Source: Polycladidibacter hongkongensis (GTDB lineage: Bacteria > Pseudomonadota > Alphaproteobacteria > Rhizobiales > Stappiaceae). Taken from it: a stretch of DNA of 64,000 bases. Positions within the stretch are counted from its first letter, which is position 1. Each line of letters opens with the position of its first letter. Of the stretch, positions 36,776 to 46,058 are shown in pieces. Position numbers and translations under genes: made by a program. Location: assembly GCF_001561995.1 (NCBI RefSeq), contig NZ_LLWC01000008.1:372001-436000 (forward strand), in the 5' to 3' direction. The notes beneath the pieces are model-generated. The model was not told where the DNA came from and did not search any database. It saw only the letters and a program-made list of their open reading frames with translations.

Positions 36776-37753
36776 ATGAAAATTGTAATGTATGGCGCGC
36801 CGGTCGTAGGTTTCGTCGATCGTGTCAAGGCAGGAATCTCAGTTGACGCAGAATTTGTGTCGCTGGCCTATGATGCTCCAGCCGAGGAAAAGGCGGCGGC
36901 CTTTTCCGGGGCCGATATCTTGATCACCAACAGATACAACGAGGATAATCCAAGCGCTGACAGTGTTAAGCTGATCCAGCTGCCGGGAGCCGGATATGAT
37001 GAGGTTAAGCTCGACTTGATCCCTGATGGAATTCCCACCTGTAATGTTTATGAACATGATACCGGCGTTGCAGAATTTGTCATGCTGGCGATGCTGAACT
37101 GCAACTGGAATATTGGACGTCTAGAAAGCACCATCAAAGCAGGAAGCTGGGAGTTAAGTAGCCGTTACGGGGCGCCACCAGCGTTGGAGTTGGCGGGCAA
37201 GACCCTTGGTGTCGTTGGCTTTGGGCGCATCGGTCGGGCAATTACGCAGCGGGCAAAAGCATTTGGGATGAACGTCGTCGCAGCGAACCGCGACGAACCT
37301 TGGCTCGATGAATATCGCCACATGGTCGATGAGCTCTATGACATGTCGGCGCTTAACGAGATGTTGCCGCACTGTGACTATGTGCTCGTCAGCTGCGTGT
37401 ACTGTGAGGATACGCATGACTTGTTCGCCGAAGAACAGTTTGCGCTCATGAAGGACACAGCCGCGATCTTCAATATTTCTCGCGGGCCAGTGATCAACGA
37501 AAAGGCACTTTATACAGCCTTGAAGGAAAACCAGATTGGCGGGGCGCATATCGACGTTTGGTATCGATATCCTGATGCCGAAGACCCTAACCAGTCTCCG
37601 GCCCACTACCCGTTTGAGACATTGAGCAATGCGCATATGTCTCCGCATGTTGCAGGTTGGACCGATGGAACCATCGACCGGCGTTGGCAGCTCATCTGCG
37701 ACAACATCAATGCGATTTGCGCTGGTGAAGAACCGAAGAACCGGCTGAAATAA
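36776..37753 (+). CDS. D-isomer-specific 2-hydroxyacid dehydrogenase
   Basis: 325 residues. NAD-binding Rossmann motif LGVVGFGRIGRAITQRAKAF near residue 145, catalytic arginine region in LVSCVYCEDTHDLF, IFNISRGPVINEKAL, and the catalytic histidine in MSPHVAGWTDGTID. It interconverts a 2-keto acid and the corresponding 2-hydroxy acid using NAD(P). It stands between the transporter and the second galactonate dehydratase gene. The classic galactonate pathway does not need such a step, so it may process a side substrate (for example glyoxylate, hydroxypyruvate or a keto-deoxy acid). Confidence 0.9.
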   Translation: MKIVMYGAPVVGFVDRVKAGISVDAEFVSLAYDAPAEEKAAAFSGADILITNRYNEDNPSADSVKLIQLPGAGYDEVKLDLIPDGIPTCNVYEHDTGVAEFVMLAMLNCNWNIGRLESTIKAGSWELSSRYGAPPALELAGKTLGVVGFGRIGRAITQRAKAFGMNVVAANRDEPWLDEYRHMVDELYDMSALNEMLPHCDYVLVSCVYCEDTHDLFAEEQFALMKDTAAIFNISRGPVINEKALYTALKENQIGGAHIDVWYRYPDAEDPNQSPAHYPFETLSNAHMSPHVAGWTDGTIDRRWQLICDNINAICAGEEPKNRLK

Positions 37754-37762
37754 GTAAAGTTT

Positions 37763-37790
37763 ACAGATCGGTTAGATGCGACCGATCTGT
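37763..37790 (+). other. Intergenic hairpin within the galactonate operon
   Basis: Perfect 10-bp arms ACAGATCGGT and ACCGATCTGT with an 8-base loop, 10 bp past the dehydrogenase stop and followed by GCCCTTTCCC. It may act as a partial terminator or processing site between two segments of the operon. Confidence 0.5.
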
Positions 37791-37829
37791 GCCCTTTCCC
37801 GCCCCCTAGTGTGCTTTTAGGAACTGATC

Positions 37830-38978
37830 ATGAAAATCACAGCTATCGAAACTTGGCTGGTGCCGCCGCGCTGGTGCTTTTTGAAGATAACAACCGACGA
37901 AGGTATCGTAGGCTGGGGGGAGCCGGTTATTGAGGGCCGTGCAGCGACAGTACAGGCCTGTGTCCATGAGCTTGAGGGCTTGCTGATCGGGCGAGATCCC
38001 CGACGGATCGAAGATATCTGGCAAATGCTGTATCGGGGTGGTTTCTATCGCGGCGGGCCGATTTTGATGAGCGCGCTCGCAGGAATTGATCAGGCTCTTT
38101 GGGATATTAAGGGTAAGGCTCTTGGAGTGCCGGTGCACGAGCTGCTTGGCGGTGCTGTGCGCGACCGCATGCGGATGTATTGCTGGATCGGTGGCGACCG
38201 GCCACAAGAGATTGCCAGCCACGCAAAAGAGGTAGTAGAGAAGGGGTTCACCGCCTTCAAAATGAACGGCACGCCTGAACTTGCCATTATCGACAGTCAT
38301 GAAAAAGTAGATGCGGCGGTAGCACGCATAGGCGAAGCGCGTGATGCGGTGGGAATGGGTGTCGGTATCGCGGTTGATTTTCATGGTCGCGTACATAAGC
38401 CCATGGCAAAAATACTCTTGAAAGAGCTAGAGGCTTTTCGCCCAATGTTTGTCGAAGAGCCGGTGCTGGCTGAGCATCTACATACCCTTCCTAAGATAAC
38501 CGAGGGTATTGCTACACCAATTGCCACCGGAGAACGAATGTTCTCTCGCTTTGATTTTAGGCCCGTTCTTGAGCAGAACTGCGTCGATATCGTGCAGCCA
38601 GACCTGTCGCATGCGGGGGGTATTTCAGAGTGCCGACGCATAGCGGCGCTGGCCGAAACCTATGATGTTGCCTTTGCACCGCATTGCCCGTTGGGGCCAT
38701 TGGCGTTGGCAGCTTGCCTGCAAGTGGACTTTGTATCCCACAATGCGTTCATCCAAGAGCAGTCTATGGGTATCCACTATAACCAAGGCAACGATGTTTT
38801 GGATTACCTCGTTGATCCTGCCCCATTGCAGATTCAAGAAGGCTATCTCCCATTGTTCGACAAACCCGGGCTTGGGGTCGAAATCAACGAAGCATTCGTG
38901 CGCGAGCGGGCGCAGGATGCGTCCGAGTGGAAAAATCCGATTTGGCGCCACTTCGACGGCTCAATCGCTGAGTGGTAA
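37830..38978 (+). CDS. dgoD: D-galactonate dehydratase-like enzyme (second paralogue)
   Basis: 382 residues, close to E. coli DgoD in its motifs. Metal ligands lie in [20 protein letters not shown] (Asp), [11 protein letters not shown] (Glu) and [13 protein letters not shown] (Glu); the base/acid histidines are in FHGRVH and [38 protein letters not shown] follows. It dehydrates D-galactonate to 2-keto-3-deoxy-D-galactonate. The kinase and aldolase genes that complete the De Ley-Doudoroff route lie 1 kb downstream on the same strand, which supports the assignment over other aldonate dehydratases. Start ATG at 37830 with AGGAACTGATC before it. Confidence 0.88.
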   Translation: MKITAIETWLVPPRWCFLKITTDEGIVGWGEPVIEGRAATVQACVHELEGLLIGRDPRRIEDIWQMLYRGGFYRGGPILMSALAGIDQALWDIKGKALGVPVHELLGGAVRDRMRMYCWIGGDRPQEIASHAKEVVEKGFTAFKMNGTPELAIIDSHEKVDAAVARIGEARDAVGMGVGIAVDFHGRVHKPMAKILLKELEAFRPMFVEEPVLAEHLHTLPKITEGIATPIATGERMFSRFDFRPVLEQNCVDIVQPDLSHAGGISECRRIAALAETYDVAFAPHCPLGPLALAACLQVDFVSHNAFIQEQSMGIHYNQGNDVLDYLVDPAPLQIQEGYLPLFDKPGLGVEINEAFVRERAQDASEWKNPIWRHFDGSIAEW

Positions 38979-39022
38979 TGCGTCGACTAAAGGTGAACTC
39001 CGTCTCGCAGGTGAACTAGAAA

Positions 39023-39922
39023 ATGGAACCACAAGGAATATACCCTGTTCTTTATGCCTACTTTGATGATCAGGGCGCCCTTGATAAGGCAAACTACGAA
39101 AAGCAAATAGCGGCCTGTCTGGCTGCTGGTGCACATGGCATTGCGACGCTTGGGCTTATAACCGAAGTCGCCAAGTTAACTCTTCAGGAACGCCAGACGC
39201 TAATCGACTGGACCGTTGCAGGTGTTGCAGGGCGGGTGCCCGTTGCAGTGACGGTCGCCGGCAATTCCGTTGAAGAAATGATTGGCCTTGCACAATACGC
39301 AGAGCAAGCCGGTGCTGATTGGATTGTGTTGCAACCTCCGCTAGGGGAAAAACCCTCGGCATCACAATTAATTAGGTTCTTCGGTCAGATTATGGATGCT
39401 GTGGATATACCCTGCGGCGTGCAAAATGCGCCAGAATTCCTAGGTTGCGGTTTGGCACCCTGTGACGTCAAAGAGCTGATGAACCAGCACGGCAATTTTA
39501 GCGTTATGAAAGGGGAGGGGCCTGTTGTGGCCATAAAACCCTTTATCGAGGCCAGTGAAGGCAAGCTGAGAATTTTTAATGGCCGCGGCGGGCTGGAGCT
39601 TTATGACAATCTTGCTGCTGGCTGCGCTGGATTGATCCCTGCTCCAGATTGCGCAGATTTGCAAATCCAGCTGTACAACGCCTTTGCCGCCGGAGAATTA
39701 GAAAAGGCCAAGGAGCTCTACCACCTGTTGCTGCCTTACGCCGTTTACTCCATGCAGTCGATCGATACAGCGATCTTCTATGGCAAGCGGCATTTTAATA
39801 GGCGGGCTGGCATTCATGGCGCGAATAATTGCCGAGTACCCGCCCTGCGAGAAGAGCCTTTCTTCATGGAAGCTGGCGCGCGGTGGATGGGCGCTTTTGG
39901 CACCTACGCTAAGGGAAAATAG
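39023..39922 (+). CDS. Dihydrodipicolinate synthase family lyase in the galactonate operon
   Basis: 299 residues. The class I aldolase Schiff-base lysine is in NFSVMKGEGPVVAIK near residue 165. In place of the usual tyrosine motif the strand reads CGVQNAPEFLG, echoing IQDAPM in the protein at 4086. It is 10 bp upstream of the kinase gene and clearly in the same operon. Possible roles: aldolase or dehydratase for 2-keto-3-deoxy acids (a non-phosphorylating branch), or a lyase for a different aldonate that enters the same pool. It is not expected to make dihydrodipicolinate. Confidence 0.85.
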   Translation: MEPQGIYPVLYAYFDDQGALDKANYEKQIAACLAAGAHGIATLGLITEVAKLTLQERQTLIDWTVAGVAGRVPVAVTVAGNSVEEMIGLAQYAEQAGADWIVLQPPLGEKPSASQLIRFFGQIMDAVDIPCGVQNAPEFLGCGLAPCDVKELMNQHGNFSVMKGEGPVVAIKPFIEASEGKLRIFNGRGGLELYDNLAAGCAGLIPAPDCADLQIQLYNAFAAGELEKAKELYHLLLPYAVYSMQSIDTAIFYGKRHFNRRAGIHGANNCRVPALREEPFFMEAGARWMGAFGTYAKGK

Positions 39923-39931
39923 GGACAAGAG

Positions 39932-40849
39932 ATGACAAAAGCGGCGCTTATTGCAGTTGACTGGGGCACCAGTTCGTTTCGGGCACGGACAATTGATGCC
40001 GACCTTAATGTGATCGACCTGATTTCAACAGATGAGGGTATCCTCAAGGCGAAGGGGCAGTTTGAACAGGTCTTCGCAAGTAATCTTCGACGGTTAGACG
40101 GCTTCCAAGAGGACTTGCCTATCGTGATGTCGGGCATGATTGGCTCGCGCAATGGCTGGGTTGAAGTGCCTTACATGAGCTTACCAGCTCACCTTTCTGA
40201 CCTTTCTGGCCAAACAGGAAAGATCACTTTGGCGGGGTTCGGGCCTATTACGCTTGTGCCGGGCGTCATGGCGCGCGGGCAGGCAGCCGATGTTATGCGC
40301 GGTGAGGAGACGGAATTATTTGGGGCAATCCAGATGCTGGACCTCAAAGAGGGCCGGCTGATCATTCCAGGCTCTCATTCCAAGCACGTTGTGATTAAGG
40401 AAGGAGCAATCTTCCAGTTTAATACATTCCTTACGGGGGAGTTATTCCACGCTCTAACCAACGCTACAATTCTGGGGGCATTTGGCAAGGAAGTTTGTCC
40501 GCGTTGCCCTTGGTTTGATCAAGGGGTTATCGCAGGCGCGCAAGAAGGCGATGCCGGTGCGCTGCTGGGGCGTTTGTTCTCGGCGCGGGCTCGCGTACTC
40601 GTCGACGGGATGCCAGAGAAGCACGCCGCTTGTTATCTTTCAGGCATGCTGATTGGAGCAGAGCTTTGCGCAACACATCAACAATCGCACAAACTCTGGA
40701 TATTGGGAAATGGAAAGCTGCCGCATATTTATCAGCAAGCGGCAACGTTGCTTGACATAAACGCGCAGATCGTACCGGAGGGCGCGGCAGTGGCCGGTGC
40801 TGTCCAGATTGCTAAGGCACTTGGTTTGGCCTTCCACAACGGGAATTGA
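39932..40849 (+). CDS. dgoK: 2-dehydro-3-deoxygalactonokinase
   Basis: 305 residues. The opening ALIAVDWGTSSFRARTIDAD is the phosphate-1 loop of the DgoK family; IVMSGMIGSRNGWVEVPYM and LIIPGSHSKHVVIKEGAI are further family landmarks, and FNTFLTGELFHALTNATILG follows. It phosphorylates 2-keto-3-deoxy-D-galactonate at C6 with ATP in the cytoplasm. GGGACAAGAG precedes the ATG. The aldolase gene starts 2 bp after its stop. Confidence 0.92.
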   Translation: MTKAALIAVDWGTSSFRARTIDADLNVIDLISTDEGILKAKGQFEQVFASNLRRLDGFQEDLPIVMSGMIGSRNGWVEVPYMSLPAHLSDLSGQTGKITLAGFGPITLVPGVMARGQAADVMRGEETELFGAIQMLDLKEGRLIIPGSHSKHVVIKEGAIFQFNTFLTGELFHALTNATILGAFGKEVCPRCPWFDQGVIAGAQEGDAGALLGRLFSARARVLVDGMPEKHAACYLSGMLIGAELCATHQQSHKLWILGNGKLPHIYQQAATLLDINAQIVPEGAAVAGAVQIAKALGLAFHNGN

Positions 40850-40851
40850 AG

Positions 40852-41487
40852 ATGACAAAATTTGAAAACCACCTGAAAAGCGCACCAATCGTCGCCATCC
40901 TACGCGGTTTACAACCTCGTGAGGCTGTAGAAATCGCGCAAGCGCTTGTCGATGGTGGCATTGAAATAATGGAAGTGCCGTTGAATTCACCACAGCCCTA
41001 TGAGAGTATTCGCTCGATCCGCGAGGCCTTTGGCGACCGTGTGTATTTGGGTGCTGGCACTGTGCTTAGTGAAGAGCAAGTAAGCAGCGTTGCAGCGTGC
41101 GGCGGAGAATTTGCTGTGGCACCAAATTGCAATCGGAGCGTGGGAGCAGCTTGCGAGCGTAGCGGCCTTGATTGGTTGCCGGGGGTTTACACGCCGACAG
41201 AAGGGTTTGAGGCGCTTGCTGGCGGCGCTGCAGCACTCAAACTGTTTCCCGCCGAAATGTGCCCGCCAGCGCTAATAAAAGCTTGGTTGGCTGTATTCCC
41301 TCAAGAAACCAAAATCATTCCTGTAGGCGGTGTTCATGCCGATAACATCGCAGAATATTTGAATGTGGGAGCAAGTGCGGCGGGGATTGGGTCTTCATTG
41401 TTCAAGCCGGGAGATACAGCAGATGCCGTCTTGGCCAAAGCAAAGAAGCTAGTTGCAAACGCAGAAACTGCCAACAACCATTGTTGA
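40852..41487 (+). CDS. dgoA: 2-dehydro-3-deoxy-6-phosphogalactonate aldolase
   Basis: 211 residues, a KDPG/KDPGal aldolase. Signature residues: the glutamate in IEIMEVPLNSPQPYESI, the Schiff-base lysine in AALKLFPAEMCPPALIKAW, the phosphate loop IPVGGVHADNIAEYLNVGAS. It splits the kinase product into pyruvate and glyceraldehyde-3-phosphate. Start taken at the ATG at 40852; an upstream TTG at 40846 overlaps the kinase stop and is less likely. The dehydratase-kinase-aldolase set on one strand makes the galactonate pathway assignment secure. Confidence 0.92.
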   Translation: MTKFENHLKSAPIVAILRGLQPREAVEIAQALVDGGIEIMEVPLNSPQPYESIRSIREAFGDRVYLGAGTVLSEEQVSSVAACGGEFAVAPNCNRSVGAACERSGLDWLPGVYTPTEGFEALAGGAAALKLFPAEMCPPALIKAWLAVFPQETKIIPVGGVHADNIAEYLNVGASAAGIGSSLFKPGDTADAVLAKAKKLVANAETANNHC

Positions 41488-41537
41488 GACTGAGACAGCA
41501 GTCATGGCGGGAAAACAACTGAACGGATAAAAAGACG

Positions 41538-42272
41538 ATGACCTCCCTTGCCGAAAAATTGAATACCGCGCGACTTCAACAGGATCTTCTTGCAGTCTCT
41601 GATTATCCTTCGCCATCCTTGGCATTGCACGAAGCACTTTCAGTTCAGCAAGAGCTCGCGGTTGACAGAGGAACAGTCGCTGGCTGGAAAATTGGGAAAA
41701 TGCCGTCTGGAGAAGCTGCCTTCGCTCCGATTTATCAGCAAGATGTTATCTTGGATGGTCAGCGTTTTAGCCAAAATCAGGGTCCAGACCTTGCGGTTGA
41801 GGTGGAACTGGCTTTTGTGCTTGAAAAAGACATACCACCCTTCTGCAAGCAAGCTGAGGTGGCGTGGGATGCGGTCGGCCAAGTTGTTCTAGGTATTGAG
41901 CTGGTGCAGTTCAGGTTGGCCGATGTGGCGCAAGCGGATTTGACTTTAAAAGTCGCAGACAATTTCGGGAATGCGGGTTACATCATTGGTCCTCAGATTC
42001 AGGCTTTTCAAAAGGAGCAGCTTGGCGCAACCGAACTTCATCTGCAGATAGATGGCCAAACGATACACAATGGCATGGCCAAAAACGGACTTGGCGATCC
42101 TCTTGCTCTATTTTATTTGGCAGCGGCTGGCATGGGAGATCACCTTGGTGGCTTTCGTGCCGGGCAGTTCATCACAACCGGGTCATTCTCTGGTTGCAAA
42201 TACTACCCTGTCGGGTCTCATGTATCCGCAAGAATGCCGCAGTATGATGCCACGATGAGTTGTTACTTGTAA
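41538..42272 (+). CDS. FAH-superfamily protein, 2-keto-4-pentenoate hydratase-like
   Basis: 244 residues. Typical hydratase/decarboxylase features: VAGWKIGKMPSGEAAFAPIY near residue 50, metal-binding acids in LAVEVELAFVLEKDIPP, and the late MGDHLGGFRAGQFITTGSFS. The family adds water to 2-keto-4-enoates or cleaves related keto acids with Mg. It is 50 bp beyond the aldolase gene, last in the operon, and not part of the classic galactonate route. It may act on a keto acid formed from a second substrate such as a dehydrated uronate product. Confidence 0.82.
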   Translation: MTSLAEKLNTARLQQDLLAVSDYPSPSLALHEALSVQQELAVDRGTVAGWKIGKMPSGEAAFAPIYQQDVILDGQRFSQNQGPDLAVEVELAFVLEKDIPPFCKQAEVAWDAVGQVVLGIELVQFRLADVAQADLTLKVADNFGNAGYIIGPQIQAFQKEQLGATELHLQIDGQTIHNGMAKNGLGDPLALFYLAAAGMGDHLGGFRAGQFITTGSFSGCKYYPVGSHVSARMPQYDATMSCYL

Positions 42273-42496
42273 GGTCAAGCGTCTGGTGCGTTAGTGTTGT
42301 GACATCACTCTAAATTCAATCATCAAAGGGCAATGTGGGACGCTTTAAAGCGTCCTTCAAAGCCATTAGTTCAAACTTGCTGCGACTTTTGGTAGGTGAA
42401 ACCGTCTAAGGTGTTAACTCGAAAGGTCGCACAGCACTTTAGCATACCAATGGATCGTGCCAACTAAGGCAGCCTTTTGGAAGCCTCTGGTGGAGG

Positions 42497-43720
42497 TTAC
42501 GCCAAGCCCGCAATGGCTTGGGCGAACTCTTTGGCCTCGAAAGGTTCAAGATCATCAACATCCTCTCCAACCCCGATGAAGTGAACGGGTAGACCAAATT
42601 TCTTTGAAATTGCAACGAGAATTCCGCCTCTCGCCGTGCCGTCCAGCTTGGTCATAATGAGGCCTGTGACCCCCGCATCTTTGCCGAAGATCTCCACTTG
42701 TTTCAGGGCATTTTGCCCTGTTGTGGCGTCTAATGAGAGCAAGACTGTGTGCGGTGCGCTCTCGTCATGCTTTTTGATGACGCGAATGATCTTCTTGAGC
42801 TCGTCCATCAACTCGGTTTTGTTTTGCAACCGGCCAGCAGTGTCTATCAGCAGTACGTCTGCACCTTGAGCCTGTGCCGCCACAACCGCATCATAAGCAA
42901 GGCCTGCTGCATCTGCGCCGGTATCGCGGGCAATCACATCTGCGCCAGTGCGCTCACCCCACACTTTAAGTTGCTCCACAGCCGCGGCGCGGAAGGTATC
43001 GCCTGCTGCAAGTACCACTTTTTTACCTTGTGCGGCGAGCAAAGAGGAAAGCTTGCCAATACTCGTGGTCTTGCCCGTTCCATTCACGCCAACCATGAGC
43101 ACAATATGCGGCTTGTTTCCGGTTTCTAAGTCGAGTGGTTTGGCAACTGGCGTCAAAACCGCTTCCACTTCCTCCGCAAGAATTTGGCGGACTTCTTCGC
43201 CGGAGATTTCCTTATCATAGCGGCCATCTGCAACCCGTTCGGTTATGGTCATGGCCGTATCAACACCAAGGTCAGCTTGAATCAGAATGTCTTCCAGCTC
43301 TTCCAGCGTTTCTGCATCTAGCTTGCGCTTGGTGAAGATCGAGGAAATGCCATCCGTCAGCGATGAAGATGAACGCGATAAGCCCGCCTTTAGCCTCTGA
43401 TACCAGCTCAACTTCACTGCTGGCGCATCTTCAGGCCCTTCAGTTCGCGCGGCTTCTGGTGTTTCATTCTCTTGTTCCATCAGCACAGCATCACCGGGGG
43501 CGTGATCGCCTTCGCTTACGGGTTCATCGAGATTTTCATTTGTCGCCGCAGGGCTGTCCTCCGCAGGTTTACTTTCGGCTTCCACAACCTCTGAAGCATC
43601 GGCGCCATCAAGCGCTAGTTGTGGCGCGGTCAGCTCTTCCTTGGCAGATGGCTGCTGCTCGGGTGTCTCGTCAGCGCCGCCAAACAACCGCCCAAAAAAA
43701 CCGCGCTTTTTCTCGCTCAT
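42497..43720 (-). CDS. ftsY: Signal recognition particle receptor FtsY
   Basis: 407 residues. A short basic start (MSEKKRGFFGRLFGG) leads into an acidic, low-complexity A domain up to about residue 100, then the N domain (WYQRLKAGLSRSSSSLTDGI) and the G domain: GVNGTGKTTSIGKL (G1), DTFRAAAVEQLKVW (insertion-box region), LLIDTAGRLQNKTELMDEL (G3), TKLDGTARGG (G4), VGEDVDDLEPF. It docks ribosome-SRP complexes at the inner membrane and hydrolyses GTP. It is co-directional with mtaB and dapF upstream, a common alphaproteobacterial order. Confidence 0.97.
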   Translation of the reverse strand: MSEKKRGFFGRLFGGADETPEQQPSAKEELTAPQLALDGADASEVVEAESKPAEDSPAATNENLDEPVSEGDHAPGDAVLMEQENETPEAARTEGPEDAPAVKLSWYQRLKAGLSRSSSSLTDGISSIFTKRKLDAETLEELEDILIQADLGVDTAMTITERVADGRYDKEISGEEVRQILAEEVEAVLTPVAKPLDLETGNKPHIVLMVGVNGTGKTTSIGKLSSLLAAQGKKVVLAAGDTFRAAAVEQLKVWGERTGADVIARDTGADAAGLAYDAVVAAQAQGADVLLIDTAGRLQNKTELMDELKKIIRVIKKHDESAPHTVLLSLDATTGQNALKQVEIFGKDAGVTGLIMTKLDGTARGGILVAISKKFGLPVHFIGVGEDVDDLEPFEAKEFAQAIAGLA

Positions 43721-43761
43721 ACCAATGCTTTCCGTCGTTAAGTGCTAGGCGCAAGAAAGGC

Positions 43762-45021
43762 CTAGCCAAGAATTTCTGCCATTAAATGCCGCTGTGAATG
43801 GCCGGTGATGCGCACATCAAGAAACTGGCCGGGCTCGCCTGCATCCAGCTCGACTTCAGTAAACAGCTCTGTGCGCCCCAGCCCTTCACGTTCAACAAGA
43901 ACACTACGCGTTTTACCAAGTTCGCTTTGCAGATGCAGAAGGACAGCTTCCTGCCCTTTTTCGCGCAGGCGTGCAGCCCGTTCTTTCACAATAGCTCGTT
44001 CTAACTGCGGCATACGGGCAGCTGGTGTGCCCGGGCGCGGAGAGAACGGGAACACATGCAAATGTGTCAAGCCGCAATCATCAACTATGCGCAGCGTGTT
44101 TTCAAACATTTCGTCAGTTTCGGTTGGAAAACCAGCGATAATATCAGCACCAAAGACCACATCTGGCCGCATCTTGCGAACATCCTCGCAGAATTGGACC
44201 GTGTCTTCGCGCGCGTGGCGACGTTTCATCCGTTTCAGGATCATGTTGTCACCAGCCTGTAGCGACAGGTGGAAATGCGACATCAGCCGCATATCGGAGG
44301 CAATGACCTCCATTAATTCTGCATCCGCTTCAATACTATCGATAGAGGAAAGCCGTAACCGTTTAAGGTCTGGAACAAGCTGGAGGATTTTGGCGCAAAG
44401 GCTGCCGAGTTTAGGTGTGCCCGGCAGGTCAGCCCCGTAGGAGGTGATATCCACCCCTGTTAGTACAATTTCGCCATAGCCATTGTCCACCAACCGCTTG
44501 ATCTGGTCGATAACCACCCCCATTGGCACTGAGCGGGAATTGCCGCGACCAAAGGGAATGATGCAGAATGTACAGCGATGGTCACAGCCGTTTTGAACTT
44601 GCACAAAGGCGCGCGAGCGGCCCTCCAGCCCGTCAATCAAGTGGCCTGCCGTTTCGCGCACGCTCATAATATCGTTTACGCGCACTTTCTCGCTGGCATC
44701 AATGCCGAATTCAGCCACCTTGCCGTAGCTGGCGCGCTCTAGCTTTTCGCTGTTGCCAAGAACAAGGTCAACCTCGTCCATTCCGGCAAAGGTGTCTGCC
44801 TCGGTCTGGGCCGCACAGCCGGTAACGATAATACGCGCTTCGGGATTGTCCCGTCGCGTTCTGCGAATGGTTTGCCGCGCCTGGCGCACAGCCTCATTGG
44901 TGACGGCACAGGTGTTAATCAGCACGGCATCTTTCAGCCCTGCGGCCTCCGCCTCGCGCTTCATCACTTCCGACTCATAGGCATTAAGTCGGCAGCCAAA
45001 TGTCACGACATCAATAGTCAA
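43762..45021 (-). CDS. mtaB: tRNA t6A37 methylthiotransferase MtaB
   Basis: 419 residues. N-terminal UPF0004 domain with cysteines in FGCRLNAYES, NTCAVTNEAV and VTGCAAQTEAD; radical SAM cluster CDHRCTFCIIPFGRGNSRS (CxxxCxxC); PTETDEMFENTLRIV; and a C-terminal TRAM-like region. It adds a methylthio group to threonylcarbamoyladenosine at position 37 of tRNAs. It overlaps the upstream dapF stop by 4 bp, so the two are translationally coupled; ftsY follows 42 bp downstream. Confidence 0.95.
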   Translation of the reverse strand: MTIDVVTFGCRLNAYESEVMKREAEAAGLKDAVLINTCAVTNEAVRQARQTIRRTRRDNPEARIIVTGCAAQTEADTFAGMDEVDLVLGNSEKLERASYGKVAEFGIDASEKVRVNDIMSVRETAGHLIDGLEGRSRAFVQVQNGCDHRCTFCIIPFGRGNSRSVPMGVVIDQIKRLVDNGYGEIVLTGVDITSYGADLPGTPKLGSLCAKILQLVPDLKRLRLSSIDSIEADAELMEVIASDMRLMSHFHLSLQAGDNMILKRMKRRHAREDTVQFCEDVRKMRPDVVFGADIIAGFPTETDEMFENTLRIVDDCGLTHLHVFPFSPRPGTPAARMPQLERAIVKERAARLREKGQEAVLLHLQSELGKTRSVLVEREGLGRTELFTEVELDAGEPGQFLDVRITGHSQRHLMAEILG

Positions 45022-45923
45022 CTTACTGGCTCCGCAACCGCGTCTCCCGCGGCGGTCCTTTCGTATTTCAGGGTTTCAAGGTCTAGTAGACCTTCAAATT
45101 CAATCTCGGTCTCGCCGCTCATTATGATGTGGTCATCACTGGCGCGCCATTCAATCCCAATAGCACCGCCGGGCAAATGCACATCGACGTCACGCTCGCA
45201 CAGGCCCTTGCGGGCCGCCGCCACGGCGGTAGCACAAGCTGCTGTTCCGCAAGCAAGTGTAATGCCCACGCCGCGCTCCCAAACACGCAGGCGAATCTCT
45301 CGTGGGCTATCAACCTGAGCCAAAGAAATATTGGCTTTTTGGGGGAAAATCGGGTGATTTTCCAATAGCGGCCCAAGCTTATCAAGCTCATAAGCATCAA
45401 TATCTTCCACCCAAAAGATTGCATGGGGGTTACCCACATTCACCACAGAAGGGCTATGCAGAACCGGCGCATCAATCGGGCCAATTTGTAGCTCGATCTG
45501 CGTGGTATCTGCAAACTCCTCGGCAAGCGGGATCGACTGCCAGTCGAAGCGCGGAACGCCCATATCCACAGCGACGTTGCTTTCACTCTCACGAGCAAAG
45601 GCATGCAACAAGCCGGCATTGGTCTCGATTGTGACAGCTGCAAGCCCAGCTTCGCCAAGCAGAAGGCGGCCAATGCAGCGTGTCGCATTTCCGCAGGCAT
45701 CAACTTGGCTGCCATCGCGATTGTGAATGCGCATGAAGGCGTAGGCGCCAGCAGATGAACGTTCAACAGTAATCATCTGGTCAAAACCGATGCCGCTGTC
45801 TCGGGACCCGATAGCGGCGATTTGCGCCGGATTCAAGGCAACCGATGCCTGCCGGGCATCGAACACCACAAAATCATTGCCAAGTCCGTTCATCTTCAAA
45901 AAAGGAATGCGCGCATCCGCCAT
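45018..45923 (-). CDS. dapF: Diaminopimelate epimerase
   Basis: 301 residues. Both active-site cysteines are present, in DACGNATRCIGRLL near residue 75 and TLACGTAACATAVAA near 228; the opening PFLKMNGLGNDFVVFDAR is typical. It interconverts LL- and meso-diaminopimelate for lysine and peptidoglycan synthesis. First gene of dapF-mtaB-ftsY. Confidence 0.96.
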   Translation of the reverse strand: MADARIPFLKMNGLGNDFVVFDARQASVALNPAQIAAIGSRDSGIGFDQMITVERSSAGAYAFMRIHNRDGSQVDACGNATRCIGRLLLGEAGLAAVTIETNAGLLHAFARESESNVAVDMGVPRFDWQSIPLAEEFADTTQIELQIGPIDAPVLHSPSVVNVGNPHAIFWVEDIDAYELDKLGPLLENHPIFPQKANISLAQVDSPREIRLRVWERGVGITLACGTAACATAVAAARKGLCERDVDVHLPGGAIGIEWRASDDHIIMSGETEIEFEGLLDLETLKYERTAAGDAVAEPVS

Positions 45924-46058
45924 CTAATCGGCTCCAGACCAAACAGCCACATGAAAGCGGCTAAGTGTAACTCTTTATCGCCTATATGCCGGAAATTGAG
46001 AGCAAATTCCATAGGTATTCAGCGCTTAACAGCGCTGTTTGCAGGCAAAGGGAGCGTT

